DNA of 42,707 bases from an uncultured beta proteobacterium (GTDB taxonomy: Bacteria; Pseudomonadota; Gammaproteobacteria; Burkholderiales; Burkholderiaceae_C): the NCBI GenBank assembly GCA_903838565.1, contig CAILZB010000017.1:1-42707 (forward strand), given 5' to 3'. Under the pieces are notes generated by a model. It worked only from the letters and a program-made list of their open reading frames with translations, was not told the DNA's origin and did not search any database. Position 1 is the first letter of the stretch. Each line of letters opens with the position of its first letter. Positions 11,576 to 21,597 of this stretch are shown one piece after another. A program made the translations under genes and the position numbers.

Positions 11576-12559
11576 TCAAGACCGACGCTCCAACAATTGA
11601 GCCGCCAATTGTAGCAAACCCTCGGTGTAATGATTTTTCGGCAACCGTGCGGCCGCCTCCATCGCGCGGTGTGCTTCCGCTGCGGCCGCCTCGCGCGCCG
11701 CCGCGAGGGCTCCGGTGGACTGGACGATGGCAACGATCTCTTCGAGGTTGGGAACGGATCCGGTTTCGATCGCTGTTTGAATGGCCTGGCACTGCGCGGG
11801 TGTGCCACGCTGCATCGCGACGATCAACGGCAGCGTGACTTTCCCCTCGCGCAGATCGTCCCCCAGGTTCTTGCCCATTTCACCGGCGTCGCCGTCGTAG
11901 TCGAGCACGTCATCGATGACCTGAAACGCGGTGCCCAGCGCTTGACCGTAATCGGCACAGGCCCGCTCGACTTCGGGCGAGCTTTTTGCCAGAACGGCGC
12001 CCAGGCGGGCGCTGGCCTCAAACAGCTTGGCGGTCTTGGAGCGGATCACCTGCAGATAGCCGGCTTCGCTCAGCGAGGCGTCGTGCATGTTCATGAGCTG
12101 CAGCACTTCGCCCTCGGCGATGACGTTGGTCGCGTCCGACAGGATTTCCATGACGCGCATATCCTGCGCGGAGATCATCATCTGAAAGGCACGGGAATAC
12201 AGGAAGTCGCCCACCAGCACGCTGGCCGGATTACCAAATGCCTCGTTCGCCGTAGCCCGACCGCGCCGCAGCGTGGAGTCGTCGACCACGTCGTCGTGCA
12301 GCAGCGTGGCGGTATGGATGAATTCCACCACGGCCGCCAGATTGAAGCGCTGGCTTCCCGTGTAGCTCAGCGCGCCGCAGGTCAGCAGCAGCAGCGCCGG
12401 GCGCAGGCGCTTGCCGCCGGCAGAAATGATGTAGCGCGAGACTTCCGCGACCAGCGGCACGCCGGTATCGAGACGCGCCGAAATCACCTTGTCGACGCCG
12501 AGCATGTCGTCGGCGATGAGCGCAAGCACAGCGGAGGTGTGGGTGGAATGTGAAGACAA
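11576..12559 (-). CDS. ispB: Octaprenyl diphosphate synthase (polyprenyl synthetase) IspB
   Basis: IspB makes the C40 side chain of ubiquinone from FPP and IPP. The product has 327 residues from the chosen TTG. The first aspartate-rich motif is LLHDDVVDDSTLRRG (about residues 87-100) and the second is DDVLDYDGD. AGGKRLRPALLLL and EGEVLQL are also family features. Start choice: conserved similarity begins near residue 10. The upstream in-frame ATG (12703) would add 48 residues running through the rplU promoter and leader on the other strand, so I reject it; the TTG lacks a good ribosome-binding site, so the start is uncertain. The gene diverges from rplU, as in many proteobacteria. Confidence 0.93.
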   Translation of the reverse strand: MSSHSTHTSAVLALIADDMLGVDKVISARLDTGVPLVAEVSRYIISAGGKRLRPALLLLTCGALSYTGSQRFNLAAVVEFIHTATLLHDDVVDDSTLRRGRATANEAFGNPASVLVGDFLYSRAFQMMISAQDMRVMEILSDATNVIAEGEVLQLMNMHDASLSEAGYLQVIRSKTAKLFEASARLGAVLAKSSPEVERACADYGQALGTAFQVIDDVLDYDGDAGEMGKNLGDDLREGKVTLPLIVAMQRGTPAQCQAIQTAIETGSVPNLEEIVAIVQSTGALAAAREAAAAEAHRAMEAAARLPKNHYTEGLLQLAAQLLERRS

Positions 12560-12635
12560 GGTGAGCGGTGGGGAGATTTCGGCTTGGCGAATTATAGGAA
12601 GTTCCCTGCCGGGTTTTACGCCGGAATCAGGGTGC

Positions 12636-12664
12636 GGAACAATTCTTTCTCTGCGTGCTAGAAT
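12636..12664 (+). promoter_or_regulatory. Candidate sigma-70 promoter of rplU-rpmA
   Basis: An extended -10 box TGCTAGAAT (TAGAAT at 12659-12664) lies 17 bp after a weak -35 like GGAACA (12636-12641). Transcription would begin near 12671, about 45 bases before the rplU start, at the base of a hairpin. Confidence 0.5.
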
Positions 12665-12669
12665 GCTTG

Positions 12670-12695
12670 GCTCTGCAAAAATCCTTTTGCCGAGC
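12670..12695 (+). promoter_or_regulatory. Hairpin at the predicted 5' end of the rplU mRNA
   Basis: GCTC-T-GCAAAA, loop ATCC, TTTTGC-C-GAGC: ten base pairs with one T-C mismatch. It would sit at the extreme 5' end of the rplU transcript, upstream of the AGAGG ribosome-binding site. It could stabilise the mRNA or be a ribosomal-protein leader; neither is shown. Confidence 0.45.
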
Positions 12696-12714
12696 TTACT
12701 CATAAGAGGTCAAT

Positions 12715-13026
12715 ATGTACGCGGTCATAAAAACCGGTGGCAAACAGTATCGTGTTGCTGCAGGCGAAAAAATTAAAGTAGAACAGATTGCTGCGGATGT
12801 AGGCCAAGAGATTGTGATCGACCAGGTTCTGGCTGTCGGAAACGGCGCTGAACTGAAGGTTGGCACACCCTTGGTGTCCGGCGCGACAGTCACAGTCACA
12901 GTGTTGGCTCATGGTTTGCACGACAAGGTGCACATCTTCAAGATGCGCCGTCGCAAGCATTATCAAAAACGTCAAGGCCATCGCCAGCAGTTCACTGAAC
13001 TGCTGATTGGCTCGATTGCAGCATAA
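12715..13026 (+). CDS. rplU: 50S ribosomal protein L21
   Basis: The 103-residue protein has the L21 signature throughout: [24 protein letters not shown] at the N-terminus and [21 protein letters not shown] near the C-terminus, where the basic stretch contacts 23S rRNA. An AGAGG ribosome-binding site lies 5-9 bases before the ATG. rpmA follows after 12 bp, the usual pairing. This gene and its leader are noticeably more A/T-rich than the flanking genes. Confidence 0.98.
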   Translation: MYAVIKTGGKQYRVAAGEKIKVEQIAADVGQEIVIDQVLAVGNGAELKVGTPLVSGATVTVTVLAHGLHDKVHIFKMRRRKHYQKRQGHRQQFTELLIGSIAA

Positions 13027-13038
13027 GGAGCAAGAGAA

Positions 13039-13296
13039 ATGGCACAGAAAAAAGGCGGCGGCTCTACGCGAAACGGGCGCGACTCCAAGCCGAAAATGCT
13101 GGGCGTGAAGACTTTTGGCGGTGAACTGGTCAGTGCCGGCGCCATCATCGTGCGCCAGCGTGGCACCAAGTTCCATCCCGGCACGAATGTCGGCATCGGC
13201 AAGGACCACACGTTGTTTTCGTTGGTGAACGGCCATGTGTCGTTCGCCATCAAGGGTTCGCTGAACAAGCACACAGTGAGCGTGACCTCGGCCTGA
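13039..13296 (+). CDS. rpmA: 50S ribosomal protein L27
   Basis: The 85-residue protein begins [19 protein letters not shown] and contains [19 protein letters not shown], both diagnostic of L27. Its N-terminal tail reaches the peptidyl-transferase centre. It starts directly with MAQKKGG, without the cleavable extension known from Firmicutes. GGAGCAAGAGAA before the ATG provides a ribosome-binding site. A strong intrinsic terminator follows 29 bp after the stop. Confidence 0.98.
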   Translation: MAQKKGGGSTRNGRDSKPKMLGVKTFGGELVSAGAIIVRQRGTKFHPGTNVGIGKDHTLFSLVNGHVSFAIKGSLNKHTVSVTSA

Positions 13297-13311
13297 AGAG
13301 GTCGGAGCTGA

Positions 13312-14469
<1,158 letters not shown>

Positions 14470-14506
14470 GCGCGGCGTCGGCTGATCCAGCGACAACGGC
14501 AAAGAG

Positions 14507-15643
14507 ATGAGCGAGAAAAAAACTTCGAAAGTCCTGCAGGACGCACGCCGCATCGTGGTCAAGGTCGGCTCCAGCCTGGTGACCAATGACGGCCGCGGAC
14601 TGGACGAGGCCGCCATCGGCCAATGGTGCCGCCAGCTGGCCGCGCTGCGCCGCGACGGTCGCGAGGTGGTGATGGTGTCCAGCGGCGCCATTGCCGAAGG
14701 GATGAAGCGCCTGGGCTGGGTCACGCGTCCGCATGAGATCCACGAACTGCAGGCGGCAGCGGCCGTTGGTCAAATGGGTCTGGCGCAGATGTACGAAACC
14801 AAGTTGCGCGAGAACGGCTTGGGCTCGGCCCAGGTGTTGCTCACGCACGCCGACCTGGCGGACCGTGAGCGCTACCTCAACGCCCGCTCTACGCTGCTCA
14901 CGCTGCTGCAGCACAAGGTGGTTCCGGTGATCAACGAAAACGACACCGTGGTCAACGATGAAATCAAGTTCGGCGACAACGACACCCTTGGCGCGCTGGT
15001 GGCGAACCTGATCGAAGCGGATGTGCTGGTGATTCTGACGGACCAGCGTGGTCTGTTCAGTGCCGATCCACGCAAGGACCCGAACGCGCGCTTCATCGAC
15101 GAAGCCCGTGCCGGCGACCCCGCCCTGGAGGCCATGGCCGGCGGCGCCGGATCGAGCCTGGGCCGCGGCGGCATGATCACCAAGATCCTGGCGGCCAAGC
15201 GCGCCGCAGGCTCGGGTGCTTCCACGGTGATCGCCTGGGGGCGCGAGCCCGACGCGCTGATCCGCCTGATGCAGGGCGAGGTCATCGGCACCTTGCTGCT
15301 GGCGCAAACGCCCAAGAATCAGGCGCGCAAGCAATGGATGGCGGACCACCTGCAACTGCGCGGCGCAGTCACCGTGGACGAGGGCGCTGCCGCCAAGGTA
15401 CGCGTCGAAGGCAAGAGCCTGTTGCCGATCGGCATGACGGCGGTGGAGGGAGACTTCTCGCGCGGCGACGTGATCGCGATCCGGGATGCGCTGGGCCATG
15501 AGATGGCGCGCGGACTGGCGAACTACGCCAGTGTGGAAGCGCGCCTGATCTGCCGAAAACCGTCGAGCGAATTCGAGCGTCTGCTGGGCTACGCCGCGGA
15601 ACCTGAGATGGTGCACCGCGACAACCTGGTGCTGACCCGATAG
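14507..15643 (+). CDS. proB: Glutamate 5-kinase ProB (with PUA domain)
   Basis: ProB phosphorylates glutamate in the first step of proline synthesis and is the target of proline feedback. The 378-residue protein has an amino-acid kinase domain from [12 protein letters not shown] (about residue 18) through [27 protein letters not shown] and [18 protein letters not shown]-type kinase sequence appears here as [17 protein letters not shown]-terminal PUA domain follows from about residue 285 ([14 protein letters not shown] to [12 protein letters not shown]). It starts 37 bp after obgE and ends 9 bp before the convergent rppH stop. Confidence 0.97.
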   Translation: MSEKKTSKVLQDARRIVVKVGSSLVTNDGRGLDEAAIGQWCRQLAALRRDGREVVMVSSGAIAEGMKRLGWVTRPHEIHELQAAAAVGQMGLAQMYETKLRENGLGSAQVLLTHADLADRERYLNARSTLLTLLQHKVVPVINENDTVVNDEIKFGDNDTLGALVANLIEADVLVILTDQRGLFSADPRKDPNARFIDEARAGDPALEAMAGGAGSSLGRGGMITKILAAKRAAGSGASTVIAWGREPDALIRLMQGEVIGTLLLAQTPKNQARKQWMADHLQLRGAVTVDEGAAAKVRVEGKSLLPIGMTAVEGDFSRGDVIAIRDALGHEMARGLANYASVEARLICRKPSSEFERLLGYAAEPEMVHRDNLVLTR

Positions 15644-15652
15644 GCGTCGACT

Positions 15653-16333
15653 TCAGGCCGAGGGCGCCTTGGCGCTGGCCGCGTCGACCGGATGCTGCTC
15701 CATGGCGGTATTCGGGTCGGGCTCGAAACTTGCGCCCGGAGGCAGCTCGAAGCCCGCACCCGTCATGAGTCCGAACATGGCGCCGCGCGGCGGCCCGTCA
15801 TGGTGCTCCTGATGATCGCGCGATCGCGCGCCATTGCGCAGGAAGCGGTTGCGGTGCTCGTGATGCGGAAGAAAGCGCGCCAACTCGATCAGCGCCAGTT
15901 CGTAGACCCCGCGCTTGAACTCGACCACGGCATCCAGCGGAACCCAATAGTCGTTCCAGCGCCAGGCATCGAACTCCGGATGGTTTGTTGCGCGCAGGTT
16001 CAGATCCCAATCGTGGCCGATCAATTGCAGCAGGAACCAGATCTGTTTCTGGCCCTTGTAATGTCCACGCGCGTCGCGTCGGATAAACCGGTCTGGCACC
16101 TCGTAACGCAACCAGTCTCGGGTGCGGGCCACAATGCACACGTGCTCCGGTCGGAGCCCCACCTCCTCATGCAGTTCGCGGAACATGGCCTGCTCGGGTG
16201 TCTCTCCCCGATCAATGCCACCTTGCGGAAACTGCCAAGAGTGGGTGCGTATGCGTTTGCCCCAGAACACCTGATTCTTCTGGTTGAGCAGAATGATGCC
16301 GACGTTAGGCCTAAAGCCTTCACGGTCAAGCAT
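15653..16333 (-). CDS. rppH: RNA pyrophosphohydrolase RppH
   Basis: RppH removes pyrophosphate from the 5' end of mRNAs and so triggers RNase E decay. The 226-residue protein begins [17 protein letters not shown] and carries a complete Nudix box at residues 38-60 ([16 protein letters not shown]). [11 protein letters not shown] precedes it, and [10 protein letters not shown] and [10 protein letters not shown] follow, all typical of RppH. The C-terminal 60 or so residues are longer than in E. coli and rich in charged and proline residues, as is common in Burkholderiales. The ATG at 16333 is preferred to a TTG two codons upstream. It diverges from proS across a 161-bp region with two hairpins. 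Confidence 0.95.
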   Translation of the reverse strand: MLDREGFRPNVGIILLNQKNQVFWGKRIRTHSWQFPQGGIDRGETPEQAMFRELHEEVGLRPEHVCIVARTRDWLRYEVPDRFIRRDARGHYKGQKQIWFLLQLIGHDWDLNLRATNHPEFDAWRWNDYWVPLDAVVEFKRGVYELALIELARFLPHHEHRNRFLRNGARSRDHQEHHDGPPRGAMFGLMTGAGFELPPGASFEPDPNTAMEQHPVDAASAKAPSA

Positions 16334-16366
16334 AATCAAACCCCAATTCTTTTAACTGAGACCATT

Positions 16367-16388
16367 ATGCACAGCGCTTGCGGTGCAT
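16367..16388. promoter_or_regulatory. Small hairpin in the rppH-proS intergenic region
   Basis: ATGCAC-A-GC, loop GCTT, GC-G-GTGCAT: eight base pairs with an A-G mismatch. It lies 15 bases before the much longer palindrome at 16403-16450. Confidence 0.4.
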
Positions 16389-16402
16389 CAAGGGGCATAG
16401 CC

Positions 16403-16450
16403 CTAACTTTCATGCATCGGCGGCGAAACGCCCCGATTCATGAAAGTTAG
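16403..16450. repeat. 48-nt near-perfect palindrome between rppH and proS
   Basis: The outer arms CTAACTTTCATG (16403-16414) and CATGAAAGTTAG (16439-16450) are perfect 12-bp inverted repeats. The inner part continues as ATCGG-C-GGCG, loop AAA, CGCCCCGAT, with one bulged C. The plus strand continues TTCTTTT, so as RNA it resembles an intrinsic terminator reading toward proS. It sits between divergent genes, where no ordinary gene end is expected. Confidence 0.75.
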
Positions 16451-16494
16451 TTCTTTTACCTAAAGGTCTGCAAATACTTCCCGCGATCAACACC

Positions 16495-18236
<1,742 letters not shown>

Positions 18237-18240
<4 letters not shown>

Positions 18241-18911
18241 AGACCTTGGGTGTTTCCAGAAGAAACGCCTTGCTATGCCTGGCTGGCGCAAGCGCTTCGC
18301 TGATCCTTTGCCGTCCCGCCTGGGCCGGCGCACAGATCGAAGAGCCGCTGATCGATTCGGTGCGCACGGCGCTGAGTTCTGCCGTGGCCAACCACGCGCC
18401 GCCGATCCCCGAGTTTGCCGACACCGAAGCGCGTCTGACCTACCTGCGCTGGCTGGGCGCGATGAGCGAACGGCTCAGAAAGAAGAAGAGCGACTGGCAG
18501 ACGCGCAAGGACTTCCTGCAAACCGTCTGGTACGAGTCGCGCCGCGCCGGACTCGACACCGCGCTGGTGCTGGGCCTGATCCAGGTGGAAAGCAATTTTC
18601 GCAAGTTTGCGGTCTCCGGCGTGGGTGCGCGCGGCTACATGCAGGTCATGCCGTTCTGGACACGGCAGCTGGGCGACGGCGACGCCGGCAAGCTGTTTCA
18701 CCTGCAGACGAATCTGCGCTTTGGCTGCGTGATCCTGCGCCACTACCTGGACCGCGAGAACGGCGACCTGTTCCTGGGCTTGGGCCGCTACAACGGCAGC
18801 CGCGGCAAGCCCGCCTACCCGCAGGCGGTGCTGGCGGCCAGGCGGTTGTGGGAGTTCAAGCCGGCTTCAGCGCCTGTTGAAGCTCGCCCGACTCGTACAT
18901 CTCCATCATGA
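18237..18911 (+). CDS. Lytic transglycosylase (SLT family), exported
   Basis: A 224-residue periplasmic enzyme that would cleave the glycan strands of peptidoglycan. The N-terminus is a signal peptide with a twin-arginine-like start (SRRNALL) and a probable cleavage site after RPAWA (residue 30). The SLT core reads [10 protein letters not shown] (catalytic Glu118), [12 protein letters not shown] and [17 protein letters not shown]. It starts with GTG overlapping the proS stop and is the usual partner gene of proS in this group. Its last 56 bp overlap the convergent grxD gene, so the two transcripts are antisense at their ends. Confidence 0.92.
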
Positions 18912-19176
18912 TGTCCGAGCCGCCGATGAACTCGCCCTTGATGTAGAGCTGGGGCACGGTGGGCCAGTTGCTGAATTCCTTGATGCCCTGACGGATGGCC
19001 TCGTCTTCCAGCACGTTCACGGTCGTGATGTCCTGGGTCTCCACGCCGCAGGCCTTGAGCACCTGGATGGCGCGGCCGGAAAAGCCGCACTGCGGAAAGG
19101 CCGCTGTGCCTTTCATGAACAGCAATACGTTGCTGGTTTTGACGAGATCGGTGATGCGTTGCTGAACGTCGCTCAT
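18856..19176 (-). CDS. grxD: Monothiol glutaredoxin Grx4-type (GrxD)
   Basis: A 106-residue CGFS glutaredoxin that carries [2Fe-2S] clusters together with glutathione. The active-site Cys30 is in FPQCGFSGRA, and the glutathione-binding [19 protein letters not shown] follows. AAGGAG precedes the ATG. In many related genomes grxD follows prmC in the hemA-prfA-prmC cluster; here it stands about 5 kb away, alone and opposite to the transglycosylase. The 3' end overlaps the transglycosylase gene by 56 bp. Confidence 0.97.
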   Translation of the reverse strand: MSDVQQRITDLVKTSNVLLFMKGTAAFPQCGFSGRAIQVLKACGVETQDITTVNVLEDEAIRQGIKEFSNWPTVPQLYIKGEFIGGSDIMMEMYESGELQQALKPA

Positions 19177-19239
19177 GGCTTCAAACTCCTTGATTCGTTG
19201 AATTGACTAGGCGCGATTATTTCACCTTCGGACAAGCCC

Positions 19240-19269
19240 TTACCGGGAACCGGAAATGCCCCCGATAAT
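19240..19269 (+). promoter_or_regulatory. Weak candidate promoter of the slyD-like gene
   Basis: GATAAT (19264-19269) lies 18 bp after TTACCG (19240-19245). The -10 is good and the -35 poor; this is the only plausible pair in the 119-bp grxD/slyD intergenic region. Confidence 0.3.
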
Positions 19270-19295
19270 CACGCCTCAAACTCCCTCACGGACCT

Positions 19296-19772
19296 ATGAA
19301 AATCGAAAAAGATACCGCCGTCACCCTGAGCTACAAGGTGGCGGACACGGCCGGCAAGTTGCTGGAGGAAAGCAGCGAACCCATGGTTTACCTGCACGGC
19401 GGCTACGGCAACACCTTTGCCAAGATCGAAGAGGCGCTGCAAGGTCAGAGCAAGGGCTTCAAGACCACACTGGAACTGGCGCCGGCCGATGCGTTCGGCG
19501 AGCGCGATGAAAGCCTGGTGCAGACCATCCCCAAGTCCCAGTTTCCCCCGGGCGTGAAGGTCGGCGGTCAACTGCGGGCACAGGGCGAGGATGGCCAGTC
19601 CCAGGCCTTCACGGTGATGAAGATCAAGGGCGACAAGGTGCTGCTCGACGGCAACCACGCCTTTGCCGGCAAGACACTGCGCTTCAGTCTGACGGTGACC
19701 GATGTGCGCGCTGCCAGCGTTGAGGAAATTGCGCACGGCCACGTGCACGGTGAGCACGGGCACCACCACTGA
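19296..19772 (+). CDS. slyD: FKBP-type peptidyl-prolyl isomerase, SlyD-like
   Basis: A 158-residue SlyD-family protein. The FKBP part surrounds an inserted-flap chaperone domain: VTLSYKVADTAGKLLEESS, YLHGGYGNTFAKIEEALQG, APADAFGERDESLVQTIPKSQFP and NHAFAGKTLRFSLTV. The tail is short and histidine-rich (HGHVHGEHGHHH), as in SlyD, which binds nickel and other metals there and helps fold proteins and mature hydrogenases. The tail is much shorter than that of E. coli SlyD. The next 170 bp to the flavin dehydrogenase contain no gene that I can support. Confidence 0.93.
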   Translation: MKIEKDTAVTLSYKVADTAGKLLEESSEPMVYLHGGYGNTFAKIEEALQGQSKGFKTTLELAPADAFGERDESLVQTIPKSQFPPGVKVGGQLRAQGEDGQSQAFTVMKIKGDKVLLDGNHAFAGKTLRFSLTVTDVRAASVEEIAHGHVHGEHGHHH

Positions 19773-19945
19773 ACCTGAAGCCGCGCTGGCGCAGTTGTCG
19801 CGACAGCGCCGCTGCGTCCGACACCTTTCGCCTGGCAAGCTGGCGCACAGGCTCGGTGGCGCTGTGATGATGATCGGGACCGTGCCTGTCGCAAGCCAGA
19901 CCGCCCGCGGGCCTTGCCGACCGACTTTCATGTGAAGGAAGCGCC

Positions 19946-21565
19946 ATGACGACGACAGCATTTCAATCCGACGTACTGGTCATCGGCGGCGGCCTGGCCG
20001 GCATCGTCACCGCCCTCGAGTGCCTGCGCGCGGGCCAAAGCGTGACGCTGGTGGATCGCGACACGCCCGCGCGACTGGGTGGCCTGGCGTTGTGGGCATT
20101 CGGCGGCATGGCGCTGGTGGACACGCCGTTGCAGCGCCGCATGAAGCTCAAGGACTCGCCCGAGATCGCGCTGCGCGACTGGCTGCGCTTTGGCGAGCTG
20201 GGCGACGGCGATGTGCTGCCGCGCCAGTGGGCCTCGTACTATGTGGAGAACTCGCGCGCCCAGGTCCACGACTGGCTGATCGACAGCGGGCTGTCCTTCA
20301 TGCCGGCCGTGAACTGGGTGGAGCGCGGCCTGCAGGGCAATGGCAACACCTTGCCGCGCTACCACGTGGTCTGGGGCACGTCGCAGCGCCTCACGCGGCG
20401 CATGATCGAACTGATGCGAGCGGCAGACAAGGGACAGCGTCTGAATGTGCTGCACGAGCACGAGGTGCTGGCCCTGGAGTCGACCGACGGCGTCGTGACG
20501 GGTGCCAGTGCACTGGACCACGGTACCGGACAGAGCGTGCGGCTGAAGGCCGACGTGGTGGTTCTGGCCATGGGCGGCATCAACGGCAGCCTGGAAGAAA
20601 CCCGCGCCAACTGGCACCGAACTCGGCCCATGCCTGCGACCATGCTCAATGGCGCGCACCCCTACGCCAACGGGAAATTGCACCATCTGGTCGCAGGGCT
20701 GGGCGGACAGATCACGCATGCCGGCGAGATGTGGAACTACGCCGCCGGTGTACCGCACCCCAAACCACATTTCCCAGGACACGGCCTGTCGCTCATTCCC
20801 TGCAAGTCGGCGCTGTGGCTGAACCACCGGGGACAGCGCATCGGTCCCGAGCCGCTGGTCGTGGGCTTCGACACGCACGAGCTGTGCCAGCGCGTCGCGG
20901 CGCAGGAAAAGCCCTATGTCTGGCACTTGCTGAACTGGCGCATAGCGATCAAGGAGATGGCCCTGTCCGGCGCCGAGCACAACCAGCGCATACGCGATCA
21001 CCAGCTGCTGATGTTCCTGAAGGAGACGCTGCTGGGGAATCACCGGCTGGTGAAGCAGATGGTGGCCCAGAGCCGCCATTTCCTGGTCGACGACACGCTG
21101 GCCGGACTGGCCGCCAAGATGAACGCGCTGGCCGGCAGCGACGACGTGAAAGCCGAAGTCCTGAAGCAAACGGCGAATGACTTCGACGCCAATTTTGCGC
21201 TGGGCGACAAGCTGCACAACGACGAGCAGCTGCGCCGCATCGAACACGCGCGCCACTGGGGTCCGGACAAGCTGCGCACCTGCAAGCCGGCACCGCTCCA
21301 GGCCCGCGGTGCTGGCCCGTTCATGGCGATACAGACGCAGCTCATTACGCGCAAGAGCCTGGGCGGCCTGCAGACCGACCTGCAAAGTCGGGTCCTCGAC
21401 GCCAGCGGTCAGGCCATGCCAGGCCTGTACTGCGTGGGCGAGGCGGCGGGCTTTGGCGGCGGCGGCGCTTCGGGCAAGCGCTCGCTTGAAGGCACCTTCC
21501 TTCCCGGCTGTATCCTGACGGCACGCGCTGCCGCACGCTCTATTCAAACCGGCCGTGGCCTTTGA
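19946..21565 (+). CDS. FAD-binding dehydrogenase (fumarate reductase/ketosteroid dehydrogenase type, COG3573-like)
   Basis: A 539-residue flavoprotein. The dinucleotide-binding motif VLVIGGGLAGIVTALE is at residues 10-25. LGGLALWAFGGMALVDTP and LPRYHVVWGTSQRLTRRM follow, and the C-terminal flavin site reads LYCVGEAAGFGGGGASGKRSLEG. It resembles what is usually annotated as putative FAD-binding dehydrogenase (COG3573); the substrate is unknown. No signal peptide is seen, so it is probably cytoplasmic. GAAGGAAG precedes the ATG. The ThDP-enzyme gene starts 32 bp after its stop and the pair probably forms an operon, which suggests a common pathway for a keto acid or cyclic ketone. That last point is inference. 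Confidence 0.9.
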   Translation: MTTTAFQSDVLVIGGGLAGIVTALECLRAGQSVTLVDRDTPARLGGLALWAFGGMALVDTPLQRRMKLKDSPEIALRDWLRFGELGDGDVLPRQWASYYVENSRAQVHDWLIDSGLSFMPAVNWVERGLQGNGNTLPRYHVVWGTSQRLTRRMIELMRAADKGQRLNVLHEHEVLALESTDGVVTGASALDHGTGQSVRLKADVVVLAMGGINGSLEETRANWHRTRPMPATMLNGAHPYANGKLHHLVAGLGGQITHAGEMWNYAAGVPHPKPHFPGHGLSLIPCKSALWLNHRGQRIGPEPLVVGFDTHELCQRVAAQEKPYVWHLLNWRIAIKEMALSGAEHNQRIRDHQLLMFLKETLLGNHRLVKQMVAQSRHFLVDDTLAGLAAKMNALAGSDDVKAEVLKQTANDFDANFALGDKLHNDEQLRRIEHARHWGPDKLRTCKPAPLQARGAGPFMAIQTQLITRKSLGGLQTDLQSRVLDASGQAMPGLYCVGEAAGFGGGGASGKRSLEGTFLPGCILTARAAARSIQTGRGL

Positions 21566-21597
21566 CCCTCATCCAAAAGAACCCGCAGGAGACCCTC

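Noticed and set aside
12560..12703. N-terminal extension of ispB to 12703
   Set aside because: It covers the divergent rplU promoter and leader, and IspB similarity begins after the TTG at 12559.
16367..16450. 27-codon ORF (MHSACGAS...) spanning the two hairpins upstream of proS
   Set aside because: It could be a leader peptide but has no proline codon cluster and no clear ribosome-binding site; the palindromes explain the sequence better.
19773..19945. Possible gene in the slyD to flavin-dehydrogenase gap
   Set aside because: Only short frames without ribosome-binding sites or recognisable sequence are present.
21562..21597. TTG start of the ThDP enzyme overlapping the upstream stop
   Set aside because: AGGAG is correctly spaced for the ATG at 21598, and similarity to the family begins there.
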